64,000 nucleotides of DNA from Flavobacterium sp. HJJ (GCF_015351475.1 NZ_JADKPR010000003.1:1-64000), one strand, 5' to 3'. Shown: positions 29,102 through 37,856, numbered from the stretch's first letter. The notes: a model not told the origin generated them from the sequence alone. Numbers and translations are program-made.

Positions 29102-29542
29102 TTATTTCTTTTTTACTAATAATAGATGGTCGCATACTAATACGACTTCACCTCGCTGGTTGATGATTTCTACGTGCTCGGTAACAGTTCCCATTTCAGG
29201 CTTTTTGGCTTCTCCTTTTTCAGAAATGGTAATTTCCGAATGAATGGTATCGCCAATATGAACTGGTTTTACAAACCGCATACGGTCATATCCTTTAGAA
29301 AAAGCTTCTGGATTTATTTCTGATGCTGTAAGTCCGATTCCAATGCTGAAAACCATTGTCCCGTGGGCAATCCGCTGTCCAAAAGGCTGTGTTTTACACC
29401 ATTCCTCATCCATATGATGCGGAAAAAAATCGCCAGTATGTCCCGCGTGAACCACAAAATCAGTTTCAGTAATTGTTCTGCCTAATGTAACTCTTTTATC
29501 ATTAAGCTGATAATCTTCAAAAAATGTTGATTTGAAATACAT
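29102..29542 (-). CDS. MaoC-like (R)-specific hydratase/dehydratase
   Basis: A 146-residue hot-dog-fold protein. The hydratase 2 motif is complete: [10 protein letters not shown] gives the catalytic pair D38 and H43 (spacing D-x4-H as in R-specific enoyl-CoA hydratases), and [18 protein letters not shown] is the following helix. The family adds or removes water at C2-C3 of acyl-CoA thioesters. It is encoded with two type III CoA-transferases, which could supply the thioester, and there is no fatty-acid gene nearby. A sugar-acid-derived CoA ester is therefore a plausible substrate (inference). A 150-base hairpin element separates it from the oxidoreductase gene upstream. Confidence 0.85.
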   Translation of the reverse strand: MYFKSTFFEDYQLNDKRVTLGRTITETDFVVHAGHTGDFFPHHMDEEWCKTQPFGQRIAHGTMVFSIGIGLTASEINPEAFSKGYDRMRFVKPVHIGDTIHSEITISEKGEAKKPEMGTVTEHVEIINQRGEVVLVCDHLLLVKKK

Positions 29543-29561
29543 ATTTTTTTAGTTTTTTTAC

Positions 29562-29671
29562 CATGTAAGTCATATAAGTTTATTTGATTTTAAGGCCTAT
29601 ATCTTTTTTAACTTATGAATAAGTTAAAAAAGAGGTTCATTTAATTTCTTGGTTCTTATATGACTTATATG
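29562..29671. repeat. Long inverted-repeat element, copy 1 of the TATATGACTTATATG family
   Basis: Arms CATGTAAGTCATATAAG (29562-29578) and CTTATATGACTTATATG (29655-29671) pair at 16 of 17 positions. Inside lies a second, perfect 14-pair hairpin: CTTTTTTAACTTAT (29603-29616) and ATAAGTTAAAAAAG (29619-29632). The outer sequence recurs at 41679-41723. It lies inside the operon between the oxidoreductase and maoC genes. Confidence 0.8.
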
Positions 29672-29692
29672 TTTAAAATTTTTAAATTGTTT

Positions 29693-30760
29693 TTATAATT
29701 TATCTAGTGAGACCGCTCCTCTTTCATTACTGATGTAACAGGCCTCTACCACTTTCATAGTGCCTAAAACATCCTGCACGCTGGTGTGCAGAACAGCATC
29801 AGAACCTTCTTTAAAACGCATCAGATTTGACATCGTGCCAATGAAAGCCTCTGGAAACCAGGAACCTTCCAGTTCCTTTTTTTGCCATTCATAGGAACCT
29901 TCTTCAGTCTGCAGGGCATACTCAAATTCATCAGGCATACCATCAGGATAATTCATTAATAAACCCATTTTAGCCTTAATGGCACCTTTGGTTCCTTCCC
30001 ATTTGATGTAGCTTTCTTCATGTTTTGGTCCAAAATGATGATCGTGATTGGTATTAATCACCACACGCATCGAATCGCCGTAATCCAAAATAATCGAAGA
30101 ACGGCAGGAGGATAATTTCTTCAAAGGATGATTCGCTGTTTTGGCATAAACGCCCTTTGGATTTCCCATAAAAGAGCGAATGCAATCGATATAGTGAACA
30201 CTGTGAAAAAGAATTTCCAATCTTGGATGCTCCTTAATCAGCGGAAACAATTCCCATGGCGTATTCACCGTTACTTTTACTTCAAGATCATACAGATCTC
30301 CAATAATTCCCTGATTGATCATGTATCGGGCAGCGCTGATATAAGAAGCAAACCGCAGCTGAAAATTAATAGCAGCTACTAATTTTTTTCTTTCGCATAC
30401 TGCCACAATTTCTTTGGCCTGCGCCAAATCATTTCCCATAGGTTTTTGAATCAGCACGGCGGCACCATCTGGCAATTGTTCTAATATTTCGATGTATTGA
30501 TCAGGAAGGACAGTAATGTCATAAACAGCGTTTGATGGAGCATTTTTTACAGCTTCGGCTACGTTTTCAAAAACATGCGTAATGGCAAACTGTTCAGCCA
30601 TATCCTGTGCTTTCGAAAGTGTTCTGTTTGTAATGCCAAAAACACTGAAACCAGCCATTTTATAAGCGGGCAGATGGGCATCTTTTACAATACCGCTTGC
30701 ACCAATAATGATTATGGGCTGTACTGTTTCTGGCAATAAGGGTTTATAAGGTATATCCAT
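29693..30760 (-). CDS. Gfo/Idh/MocA-family NAD(P)-dependent oxidoreductase
   Basis: A 355-residue dehydrogenase. The N-terminal Rossmann fold shows IIIIGASGIVKDAHLPAY (about residues 16-33), and the EKP motif appears as VLIQKPMG. The second domain has LEILFHSVHYIDCIRSFMGNPKGVYAK, a usual active-site histidine region. The family oxidises or reduces sugars, inositols and sugar acids. It is the fifth gene of the minus-strand cassette, 2 bases after a solute-binding-protein gene, so translation is probably coupled. Substrate unknown; a sugar or sugar lactone related to fucose, rhamnose or uronate is likely from context. Confidence 0.87.
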   Translation of the reverse strand: MDIPYKPLLPETVQPIIIIGASGIVKDAHLPAYKMAGFSVFGITNRTLSKAQDMAEQFAITHVFENVAEAVKNAPSNAVYDITVLPDQYIEILEQLPDGAAVLIQKPMGNDLAQAKEIVAVCERKKLVAAINFQLRFASYISAARYMINQGIIGDLYDLEVKVTVNTPWELFPLIKEHPRLEILFHSVHYIDCIRSFMGNPKGVYAKTANHPLKKLSSCRSSIILDYGDSMRVVINTNHDHHFGPKHEESYIKWEGTKGAIKAKMGLLMNYPDGMPDEFEYALQTEEGSYEWQKKELEGSWFPEAFIGTMSNLMRFKEGSDAVLHTSVQDVLGTMKVVEACYISNERGAVSLDKL

Positions 30761-30762
30761 GA

Positions 30763-31986
30763 TTAGTATAATTTTTGGATTGATTTTTGAGTGTCTTTTA
30801 AAAGCTGTTCTGATGGAACACTGCTGTCAATAGCCTTGAGTACCATTTGGTCAATCAATTCGGCTACTTTGGGCCAAATCGGTGTCTGCGGTAACGTTAA
30901 AGCATTTTCATGAAGCATTTCTAATTTATGATAAAACGGAATTGTGGTATTGATTTCAGAATCATTCCAGGTTGATTTTCGGCATCCGATTCCGCCTTCA
31001 TTGGTCAGTAATTTATCACTTTCGGGGCTAGTAGCAAACCGCAGAAAATCGTACGCCAGTTTTTGGTGTCTGCTTCCTGAACCAATTGTATACAGCCAAT
31101 ATACATTCAAAGAAGCTGTTTTGTGATTTGAATTGTGTGGTAATTCGGTAATATCTACTTTCCCTTTCACGTTTGATTCTTCAATTACTTCGCACATTGA
31201 GGCAAATCCAAACCAATTAATAGACATTGCTGCTTCTCCTTTGGCGAAAGCCAAACCAGCTTCTACCGAACCAAATTTTTTCGTTTTTGGATGAACGGCT
31301 TTGGGGTTATTGATTATTTTTCTGTAAAAATCCAAAGCTTCGATGGCTTCAGGACGTTGGATGTCGATTTGGTTTTGTGCATTTAGTAAAGAACCTCCGC
31401 GTGTCCATAACTGCAGGCAGAAATCGAATACCATATTATGCCCATCAGGAAAATTGGCAAACACACTTCCGTATAAATTCTGCTCAGGACGGTTGAAAAA
31501 CTCGGCAATCTGGCTGAATTGTTCCCAAGTGCCGGGAGGGTTTAACTCGTAACCGTATTGTTTTTTGAATTTTTCTTTTTCGATTGTATTTTCAAATAAA
31601 TCTTTTCTAAAAATCAGACATTCCGGACCGTCATGAAAAGGAAGTCCATAAGTTCTGTCATTGATCTGCTGTAAATGTAACAGCGACTGATGCCAGCCTT
31701 CCGGGAAATTCTGTGGTGCATTTTGGGCGATTAATGGATTTAAATCCAGTACTGCTTTTTCATTGACAGCATCAAAAATCCAGTCTGTGTTAAGATGAGC
31801 AATATCCCAAGTTCCTTTTTTTAGTCCCTTTTTGCTGATTGTTTCGGTATATAAATCATGTAATTCTAACGGAATCATTTCAGCTTCCATTTCAATATTA
31901 TTTTCGATACAGAACAAATCCCACAGTTTTTGCAATGTACTTTCAAAAGGATCAAATTTCCTGACAGCGATTCTTAACTTTTCCAT
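30763..31986 (-). CDS. Solute-binding-protein-fold protein without signal peptide (copy 2)
   Basis: A 407-residue protein of the bacterial extracellular solute-binding family 1 (carbohydrate ABC type): TWDIAHLNTDWIFDAV, YGLPFHDGPECLIFRKDLF, AFAKGEAAMSINWFG and a C-terminal FLRFATSPESDKLLTNEGG are family blocks. It starts at MEKLRIAVRKFDP, directly in the first beta strand, so it has no Sec, Tat or lipoprotein signal. The start lies 2 bases after the CoA-transferase stop. No ABC permease or ATPase is in the window. It should therefore be cytoplasmic, either as a sugar or acyl-CoA-binding partner of its neighbours or as an enzyme on this fold. Function unknown. Confidence 0.8.
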   Translation of the reverse strand: MEKLRIAVRKFDPFESTLQKLWDLFCIENNIEMEAEMIPLELHDLYTETISKKGLKKGTWDIAHLNTDWIFDAVNEKAVLDLNPLIAQNAPQNFPEGWHQSLLHLQQINDRTYGLPFHDGPECLIFRKDLFENTIEKEKFKKQYGYELNPPGTWEQFSQIAEFFNRPEQNLYGSVFANFPDGHNMVFDFCLQLWTRGGSLLNAQNQIDIQRPEAIEALDFYRKIINNPKAVHPKTKKFGSVEAGLAFAKGEAAMSINWFGFASMCEVIEESNVKGKVDITELPHNSNHKTASLNVYWLYTIGSGSRHQKLAYDFLRFATSPESDKLLTNEGGIGCRKSTWNDSEINTTIPFYHKLEMLHENALTLPQTPIWPKVAELIDQMVLKAIDSSVPSEQLLKDTQKSIQKLY

Positions 31987-31988
31987 TA

Positions 31989-33125
31989 TTAAGCTATAAA
32001 TTCTTTAATAATCCGTTCGTTATCCTGTCCTAATTTTGGGGAACCTTTAACTGATGTGAAAATTTCTCCATCAATTTTAATTGGGCATCGGGTTGTTTTG
32101 TAAGTATAGCTGTCTGTCATTTCGACTTTCTGCGTGAAATTTAAAACACGGAATCCTTCTTCGGCAAAAAGCTGTTTGTAGTTCAGTACTTTGGCACACC
32201 AAATATCGGCAGGTTCTAAAATATCCAGCCAAAACTGAGTTTCCTGAGTTTGTAAATGCGTGGCGAGTATGTTCTTGATTTCGTCACGTAATCCAAATTT
32301 ATTTTCAGGGAACTGCAGTAATTCATCACATTTTAAAAGAGATGCTAAAACTGGGATTGATCCCATTGCCAAAGCTAAATAACCATTTTGTGTTTTGTAA
32401 ATTCCGTAGGGCGCACCCAGATATGCGTGTGCATTGTTGGATTTTGTACGAACAGGCAGTTCACCGCCGTCGTTAAAATATGTCGTAATGGTTTCAAACT
32501 GGAAATCAAAAGCCGATTCCAGCATGCTTACTTGAACTTTTGCTCCGATACCGTGAGTTGCTTTTCTATATAAAGCGGCCAAAATTCCTTGTGCCAAATG
32601 CGCTCCTGCAAGCATATCCACTATTGATAATCCCATTGGTACCGGACCGTCTTCCTGATTACCGCTCAGCCAGGTTAATGCAGTCAATGATTGCAGTAAT
32701 AAATCCTGTCCCGGTAAATCTTTTAAATCCGATTTAGTACCATAGCCCGAAATTTCGGCATAGATAATATTGGGATTGATTGCTGTAACATCGTCATAAC
32801 TCAAGCCAACACGTTCCATCACGCCGGGTCTGAAATTGTGCATAACAACATCAGCTTTGGCTAGCAGTTTTTTTAATTTTTCAAGTTCATTCGGCTCTTT
32901 GAAATCAATGGCAAATGATTCTTTGTTTCTGTTGATGGTATGAAAAACGGAAGATTCCCCATTCATAATCAAGTCAGAAGTATATAAGGTTCTGCAGATG
33001 TCTCCAGTTCCCGGTTTTTCAATTTTTATCACACGAGCACCCAGATCGGCCAATCGTAAACTCGCTGAAGGCCCGGAAAGAAACTGGCTGAAATCTACTA
33101 TTAAATAATCTTCTAATGGTTTCAT
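31989..33125 (-). CDS. Type III CoA-transferase (CaiB/BaiF family), copy 2
   Basis: A 378-residue class III CoA-transferase. The N-terminal LSGPSASLRLADLGARVIKIEKPGTGD is the CoA-binding start. HNFRPGVMERVGL and the ISGYG motif follow, and the catalytic aspartate is D141 in PGQDLLLQSL. The C-terminal half has the usual LGAPYGIYKTQNGYLALAMGS. These enzymes move CoA between organic acids by an Asp-CoA mixed anhydride. It is clearly paralogous to the adjacent copy (shared FHTINRNKES, HNFRPGVM and PGQDLLLQSL). It lies 88 bases from that gene, across an inverted-repeat element. The natural acid is unknown; a sugar acid is suggested by the context. Confidence 0.9.
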   Translation of the reverse strand: MKPLEDYLIVDFSQFLSGPSASLRLADLGARVIKIEKPGTGDICRTLYTSDLIMNGESSVFHTINRNKESFAIDFKEPNELEKLKKLLAKADVVMHNFRPGVMERVGLSYDDVTAINPNIIYAEISGYGTKSDLKDLPGQDLLLQSLTALTWLSGNQEDGPVPMGLSIVDMLAGAHLAQGILAALYRKATHGIGAKVQVSMLESAFDFQFETITTYFNDGGELPVRTKSNNAHAYLGAPYGIYKTQNGYLALAMGSIPVLASLLKCDELLQFPENKFGLRDEIKNILATHLQTQETQFWLDILEPADIWCAKVLNYKQLFAEEGFRVLNFTQKVEMTDSYTYKTTRCPIKIDGEIFTSVKGSPKLGQDNERIIKEFIA

Positions 33126-33130
33126 TTTTT

Positions 33131-33202
33131 GTTTAATCGTTTTTGATTGTTTAACTGTTTAATCGTTTATTTGTTTAACTGTTTGTGATAAAACGATTAA
33201 AC
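33131..33202. repeat. Inverted-repeat element between the two CoA-transferase genes
   Basis: GTTTAATCGTTTT (33131-33143) and AAAACGATTAAAC (33190-33202) are perfect 13-base inverted arms. Between them, related GTTTAA(T/C) words repeat (TTTAACTGTTTAATCG, TTGTTTAACTGTTTG), so several alternative hairpins can form. It separates the two halves of the cassette. Confidence 0.8.
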
Positions 33203-33213
33203 AAATAAACGGT

Positions 33214-34356
33214 TCAACGAATAAACTCTTCATGTATCACAGTATTGTCTTCACCCACTTTTGGTGCTGCTTTCGGGCTGGCCAAAATTTCTCCATCCAA
33301 TTGAATAGGGCTTCTGGTAGTAATCAAGGTTTCTCCAGCAGCATTTTTAACCGTTTGTTTTAATTGTAATTCTTTCACAAAAGGCTGGCTGTCCAACTCT
33401 TCGTAATTGAGAACTTTGCCACACCAGATTCCTTCTTTTTGAAGTAAATTCAGCCAATAATCAGCTGTTTGAGTCAGCAGTTTTTCAGTTATTATTTCTC
33501 TGATTTCATCTCTTTGTGAGAACCATAAATGTTTATCGGAATATTTATTTAAATCGATTCCTAACGTATTTCCAATGAAAAGTAAATCACCCATGGCCAA
33601 TGAAATGTATCCTTCCTGAGTGGGATAAACTCCATAAGGCGCACTTAGAAAGGCGTGGGCACTTCCTTTAACATCGCCTCTTTGCGGCTGCTGTCCTCCG
33701 TCATTTAAGTAGGAAGTAATGGCTTCAAACTGAACATCTAAAATCGATTCCAGCAGGCTGACTTCTACTAAAACTCCTTTTCCGGTTTTGGCTCTTTTGA
33801 GTAATGCGGCCAAAATACCCTGAACAAAATGATTGCCGCACATTAAATCGGCGACAGCGAGACCAAATGGAACAGGCCCTTGGCTTTTTCGGCCGCTTAA
33901 CCAGCTCAGTCCGGAAAGTGACTGCAGCAGTAAATCCTGTCCCGGTTTATTTGCCCATGGACCTTTGTCTCCGTAACCTGTTATTGTTCCATAAATTATT
34001 TTTGGATTAATGGTTAACGCTTCCGCAAAAGTTAAACCTATTTTATCCATAACACCCGGCCTGAAATTATGGGTCATAATATCGGCTTTGGCGATTAGTT
34101 TTTTTACTAAAATTAAATCTTCAGGGTTTTTAAGGTCGGCTGCAAATGATTCTTTGTTTCTATTGATGGTATGAAAAAGCAGACTGCTGTCATCCACAAA
34201 AAGGTCTTTAATGCTCAGCTGACGGCAAGCTTCGCCTTTTACCGGACGCTCGATTTTAATAATTCTCGCGCCTAAATCAGCCAATTTTAAGCCCGCAGAA
34301 GGCCCTGCCAAAAACTGGCAGAATTCCAATACAACTAATCCTTCTAATGGTCTCAT
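33214..34356 (-). CDS. Type III CoA-transferase (CaiB/BaiF family), copy 1
   Basis: A 380-residue paralogue of the neighbouring CoA-transferase. FLAGPSAGLKLADLGARIIKIERP opens the protein, ITGYGDKGPWANKPGQD carries the glycine loop and catalytic D141, and HAFLSAPYGVYPTQEGYISLAMGD lies in the second domain. The family works as interlocked dimers, so two paralogues side by side could form a heteromer or serve two acids in sequence. It begins 4 bases after the solute-binding gene at 34361, pointing to translational coupling. No other CoA enzyme such as a thiolase or CoA ligase is nearby apart from MaoC. Confidence 0.9.
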   Translation of the reverse strand: MRPLEGLVVLEFCQFLAGPSAGLKLADLGARIIKIERPVKGEACRQLSIKDLFVDDSSLLFHTINRNKESFAADLKNPEDLILVKKLIAKADIMTHNFRPGVMDKIGLTFAEALTINPKIIYGTITGYGDKGPWANKPGQDLLLQSLSGLSWLSGRKSQGPVPFGLAVADLMCGNHFVQGILAALLKRAKTGKGVLVEVSLLESILDVQFEAITSYLNDGGQQPQRGDVKGSAHAFLSAPYGVYPTQEGYISLAMGDLLFIGNTLGIDLNKYSDKHLWFSQRDEIREIITEKLLTQTADYWLNLLQKEGIWCGKVLNYEELDSQPFVKELQLKQTVKNAAGETLITTRSPIQLDGEILASPKAAPKVGEDNTVIHEEFIR

Positions 34357-34360
34357 GCTG

Positions 34361-35500
34361 TTATAAGTTTAATGACTTGATGTAAAGCGCATCCATTGCT
34401 GCTAAAACGGCTTCTTCATCACCGCCGTTAATCAGATAATCACGAACCACATCGCCCGCATGATCCTGAAAATACATGTGTCCCGAATATCTAGGTCTTA
34501 AAAAAGCTCTTTCCAAAGCAGGCAGTGTATTTTTGAAATAATCGTGAGTTATCCCATTGATTCGGTCATTTTTCCAAGCCTGAAGATGTCCCGGCTGTCC
34601 GCCATTGTCTGCAAAAATATTCTGCTGTACGTGTGATGATCCTGTGAATTCTGCATATTTTACCGCTTCAGGAATGTGTTTGCTGAAAGAAGAAACTGCG
34701 AGTCCTGTTCCGCCTAAAGAGCTAATCATTGGCTGGTCATTCAATTTTACTAAATCATAAAAATGAAGTAAGTTTTTGCTGTAACCAATTCTTGAATAAT
34801 TAGAATAGCCGTAAGCAAAAGGGCAGTAGGCAATTTCATCGGAGTTGACCATTGCTTCATACACCTGAATCGGGTTTCGGTTAAAGTTTGCCGGATCCAT
34901 TAACTGTGCCAGTTCGCGATGCATCTGCAGGGCTTTTTTTCCTGTTTCAATCGAAATTACTTTTTCCTGCGACTGAAAAGGGGCTTCACCCAGACTGCAG
35001 CAAAAAGAATAGAACGTCATTAACGAATCTACCGGAATTCCTGCAAAAGCAATCAGTCCTTTTTTGGCCAGAGCCAATAACTCATCATATGTCTGCGGTA
35101 CATTTAAACCGTTTTTTTCTAAAATATCCAATCGTGCTGCAGCTACCGGAGTGGCAGCGTCAATTGGCAGTGCCCATAATTTATTGCTAAAAATGTAACT
35201 TCCGTAAGAACGTCCTACAGTATTGATTTCCTGGTCTTTTATATATTCTGGAGAAAGATAGTCGGACAAAGGAAGAATAGCATTGGTATGTGCTCCAAAA
35301 CCTGTCCAGGGATGGTCGATAACTAACAAATCAAATCTTTTTGCTAAATCTTCAATAGAAGCATCTGCAAATTCCTGTAAGCTTCTTTTTTCCCAGCTGA
35401 TTTCAATATCAGGATTAAGTTCTGTAAAACGCTGCGCTGTGGCAACCATAGGTAAAAGTCCTCTTGTATGATTCCAAGTTATGCCTTTAAGTTTTGTCAT
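34361..35500 (-). CDS. Solute-binding-protein-fold protein without signal peptide (copy 1)
   Basis: A 379-residue ABC-type solute-binding-family protein, first gene of the minus-strand operon. It begins MTKLKGITWNHTRGLLPMV, which is the first beta strand of the mature fold. The second codon upstream of the start is a stop (TAA), so no signal peptide can have been missed by start choice. Family blocks include FDLLVIDHPWTGFG, YGSYIFSNKLWALPIDAA, IAYCPFAYGYSNYS and SSLGGTGLAVSSFSKHIPEAVKYAEF. No permease genes occur in the window. It differs in sequence from the second solute-binding protein. A cytoplasmic sensor, carrier or enzymatic role with the adjacent CoA-transferase is inferred; the true function is unknown. 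Confidence 0.8.
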   Translation of the reverse strand: MTKLKGITWNHTRGLLPMVATAQRFTELNPDIEISWEKRSLQEFADASIEDLAKRFDLLVIDHPWTGFGAHTNAILPLSDYLSPEYIKDQEINTVGRSYGSYIFSNKLWALPIDAATPVAAARLDILEKNGLNVPQTYDELLALAKKGLIAFAGIPVDSLMTFYSFCCSLGEAPFQSQEKVISIETGKKALQMHRELAQLMDPANFNRNPIQVYEAMVNSDEIAYCPFAYGYSNYSRIGYSKNLLHFYDLVKLNDQPMISSLGGTGLAVSSFSKHIPEAVKYAEFTGSSHVQQNIFADNGGQPGHLQAWKNDRINGITHDYFKNTLPALERAFLRPRYSGHMYFQDHAGDVVRDYLINGGDEEAVLAAMDALYIKSLNL

Positions 35501-35694
35501 TTTTTATGATAAATTGTTTGTTTTTTGGCTAAAAAATAATAAATGTAAAAATTACAATTACAAATGTATAAATTATGTTTGGAATATTGATATTTAAAAT
35601 TACATTTGTGTAATCGATTACAATTTATTTGTTTTTTGTGTAAAAAAAATCAGCAAAAACTAAAGAATTCATAATAATCTTATTTGTAACAAAG
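35501..35694. promoter_or_regulatory. Divergent promoter region with a CG-centred operator
   Basis: 194 bases between the minus-strand cassette and the plus-strand catabolic genes. The perfect palindrome TGTAATCGATTACA (35609-35622) is LacI-like and has a different sequence from the xylan operator. Nearby ATTACAAATGTATAA and TTACATTTGTGTAA form a further inverted pair around a spacer. One regulator here could switch both directions. No clear TAnnTTTG was assigned. Confidence 0.65.
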
Positions 35695-36936
35695 ATGAAT
35701 AATTCATTAAAAATCATTTTTTTTGTAAGGACAAGTGTGATGCTTGCTTTGTTAGTGTTTAGCGGCCACATTATGGCTCAAAAAACCGAAATCGAAGCAG
35801 TTTCAGGAAAACAGAAAAATGAAATTTCGGATAAACTGAAATGGTCTGAAAGAATGGCTTTGACACTGATGAACCGCCATCCGCAGTCCTATATGATAGA
35901 CGATGCAAAAAATCCGCATTGGGATTATGTACACGGATTGGTTTTGTATGCTTTTGAAGAATTGAATAAGCAGAAAAAGGAACCAAAATATGCTGCCTAT
36001 ATAAAAGGTTATGCAGATGATTTAATTGATGGAGAAGGAAATATCAAAACGTATGAGCCGGATACCTATAATATTGATAATATAACTGCAGGAAGATTAC
36101 TGTTTGATTTGTATAAGAAGACAAACGATAAGCGATATTTAACCGCAATGCAGACTTTACGCAGGCAGTTAGAAAATCAGCCAAGAACAGCAAGCGGGGG
36201 ATTTTGGCATAAAAAAATATATCCAAACCAAATGTGGCTGGACGGATTATATATGGGAGAACCATTTTATGCTCAGTATACTGCAGTTTTTGAAAATGGA
36301 AAATTCTTTGACGACATAGCCAAACAATTTGAATTAATCCAAATGCACGCCACTGATAAAAAAACAGGATTGCTTTACCATGCCTGGGACGAAAGCAAAG
36401 CCATGCCATGGGCGAATAAAGAGACTGGTGTTTCGCCAAATTTTTGGTCAAGATCTATTGGCTGGTATGTGATGGCCTTGGTTGACGTTTTGGATTATTT
36501 ACCCAAAGAGCATCCGAAAAGAAAAGAATTAATTGCTTATTTAAATGCTGTTTCAAATGCATTGATTAAATTTCAGGACAAAAAATCGGGTATGTGGTAT
36601 CAGGTAACTGACATGGGAAGCAGAAAAGGTAATTATTTAGAATCTTCTGGTACTGCTATGTTTGCTTATGCTTTTGCAAAAGGAGTGAACAAAGGCTACC
36701 TGCCTAAAAAATTCAAAAACTTTGCCAATAAAGCATTTGACGGATTGACTTCACAATCGATAATAATTGACTCTAAAGGCGAAGTAGAATTGACTAATGC
36801 CTGTGCTGTAGCAGGTTTGGGCGGTAATCCTTATCGCGATGGTTCGTACGAATATTATATTAACGAAAGAAAGAAAAATAATGACCCGAAAGCGACAGGG
36901 CCTTTTATTTTGGCAGCTTTAGAATTGAATAGATAA
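35695..36936 (+). CDS. GH105 unsaturated rhamnogalacturonyl hydrolase-like enzyme
   Basis: A 413-residue (alpha/alpha)6-barrel enzyme with a signal peptide ending at HIMAQ. GH105 enzymes (YteR type) hydrolyse the unsaturated uronyl residue left by polysaccharide lyases. The two conserved aspartates appear as D128 in NIDNITAG and D183 in WLDGLYMG. Other family blocks are HWDYVHGLVLYAF, VSPNFWSRSIGWYVMALVDVLDY and NYLESSGTAMFAYA. Length is normal. It is the first gene of the plus-strand block and 17 bases from an SDR gene. Its presence suggests that a lyase-cut, rhamnose- or fucose-bearing pectic or similar glycan feeds this region. Confidence 0.92.
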   Translation: MNNSLKIIFFVRTSVMLALLVFSGHIMAQKTEIEAVSGKQKNEISDKLKWSERMALTLMNRHPQSYMIDDAKNPHWDYVHGLVLYAFEELNKQKKEPKYAAYIKGYADDLIDGEGNIKTYEPDTYNIDNITAGRLLFDLYKKTNDKRYLTAMQTLRRQLENQPRTASGGFWHKKIYPNQMWLDGLYMGEPFYAQYTAVFENGKFFDDIAKQFELIQMHATDKKTGLLYHAWDESKAMPWANKETGVSPNFWSRSIGWYVMALVDVLDYLPKEHPKRKELIAYLNAVSNALIKFQDKKSGMWYQVTDMGSRKGNYLESSGTAMFAYAFAKGVNKGYLPKKFKNFANKAFDGLTSQSIIIDSKGEVELTNACAVAGLGGNPYRDGSYEYYINERKKNNDPKATGPFILAALELNR

Positions 36937-36953
36937 AATTAAAATTTGAATAT

Positions 36954-37718
36954 ATGTTTTCATTACAAAATAAAAAAGCAGTAGTAACAGGAGGAGGCAG
37001 CGGTATTGGGAGAGCCATAGCTGCGCTGTTTGCTAAACAGGGAGCCGAGGTTCATATTATCGATTTAACAATCGAAAGTGCTCAGGAGGCTGTTGATGAT
37101 ATTAAACAATTGGGCGGAAAAGTATTTTCTTATGCCTGTAATGTAGCCAATCAAAAAGAAGTTACCGATACATTTGAAAAAATAGGAAACTTCAATATTT
37201 TGGTTAATAATGCCGGAATTGCGCACGTTGGAAAAGTTGATACGACACCAGAAGCCGATTTCGACCGAGTGATGAATGTAAATGTAAAAGGAGTTTATAA
37301 TTGTCTGTACGCAGCAATTCCGCAATTTAGACTGTCAGGCGGCGGTGTAATTTTGAATATGGCTTCAATTGCTGCATGGGTTGGTATACCTGACCGTTTT
37401 GCATACTCAACTGCAAAAGGAGCTGTAATGGCTATGACTCTGTCGGTTGCGAGAGATTATATCAATGAAGGCATCCGCTGTAATTCGATTTCTCCTGCGA
37501 GAGTTCACACGCCTTTTGTTGATGGTTTTATCAATAAAAATTATCCGGGAAAAGAAGCTGAAATTTTCGAAAAATTATCAAAATCCCAGCCAATCGGAAG
37601 AATGGGCAAACCAGATGAAGTTGCAGCTTTAGCACTGTATTTGTGCAGTGACGAAGCAGGTTTTATTACTGGTTCAGATTACCCTATTGACGGAGGATTT
37701 ATCAAATTAAATAATTAA
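36954..37718 (+). CDS. Short-chain dehydrogenase, probable 2-keto-3-deoxy-L-fuconate (rhamnonate) 4-dehydrogenase
   Basis: A 254-residue classical SDR: cofactor motif TGGGSGIG (12-19), NNAG (85-88), and catalytic S138, Y151 and K155 (YSTAK). The C-terminal DYPIDGGFIKLN is typical. In the non-phosphorylating L-fucose pathway known from Xanthomonas campestris, such an SDR oxidises 2-keto-3-deoxy-L-fuconate to the 2,4-diketo acid, which an FAH-family hydrolase then cleaves. The next gene here is exactly such a hydrolase. The role rests on this context; the SDR fold alone would also allow other secondary alcohols. Confidence 0.82.
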   Translation: MFSLQNKKAVVTGGGSGIGRAIAALFAKQGAEVHIIDLTIESAQEAVDDIKQLGGKVFSYACNVANQKEVTDTFEKIGNFNILVNNAGIAHVGKVDTTPEADFDRVMNVNVKGVYNCLYAAIPQFRLSGGGVILNMASIAAWVGIPDRFAYSTAKGAVMAMTLSVARDYINEGIRCNSISPARVHTPFVDGFINKNYPGKEAEIFEKLSKSQPIGRMGKPDEVAALALYLCSDEAGFITGSDYPIDGGFIKLNN

Positions 37719-37721
37719 AAG

Positions 37722-37850
37722 AAGCTGCTAAGCTTCTAAGATACTTAGCATTTGAGGAAATCAGGAACTTAAAAAATACAACTTACTAAATTTGCCGAGA
37801 TGAAAAACTTAGCAGCTTAGTAACTTAACAACTCAGTAACTTAAAAAAAA
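37722..37850. repeat. Inverted-repeat element (AAGCTGCTAAG family)
   Basis: AAGCTGCTAAG (37722-37732) and CTTAGCAGCTT (37808-37818) are perfect 11-base arms. They are flanked by repeated CTAAG, ACTTAG and CAGTAACTTA words. It fills the gap between the SDR and FAH genes. Confidence 0.78.
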
Positions 37851-37856
37851 AAGAAA

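Noticed and set aside
30763..35500. Ordinary ABC sugar importer
   Set aside because: There are no permease or ATPase genes, and the binding proteins lack signal peptides.
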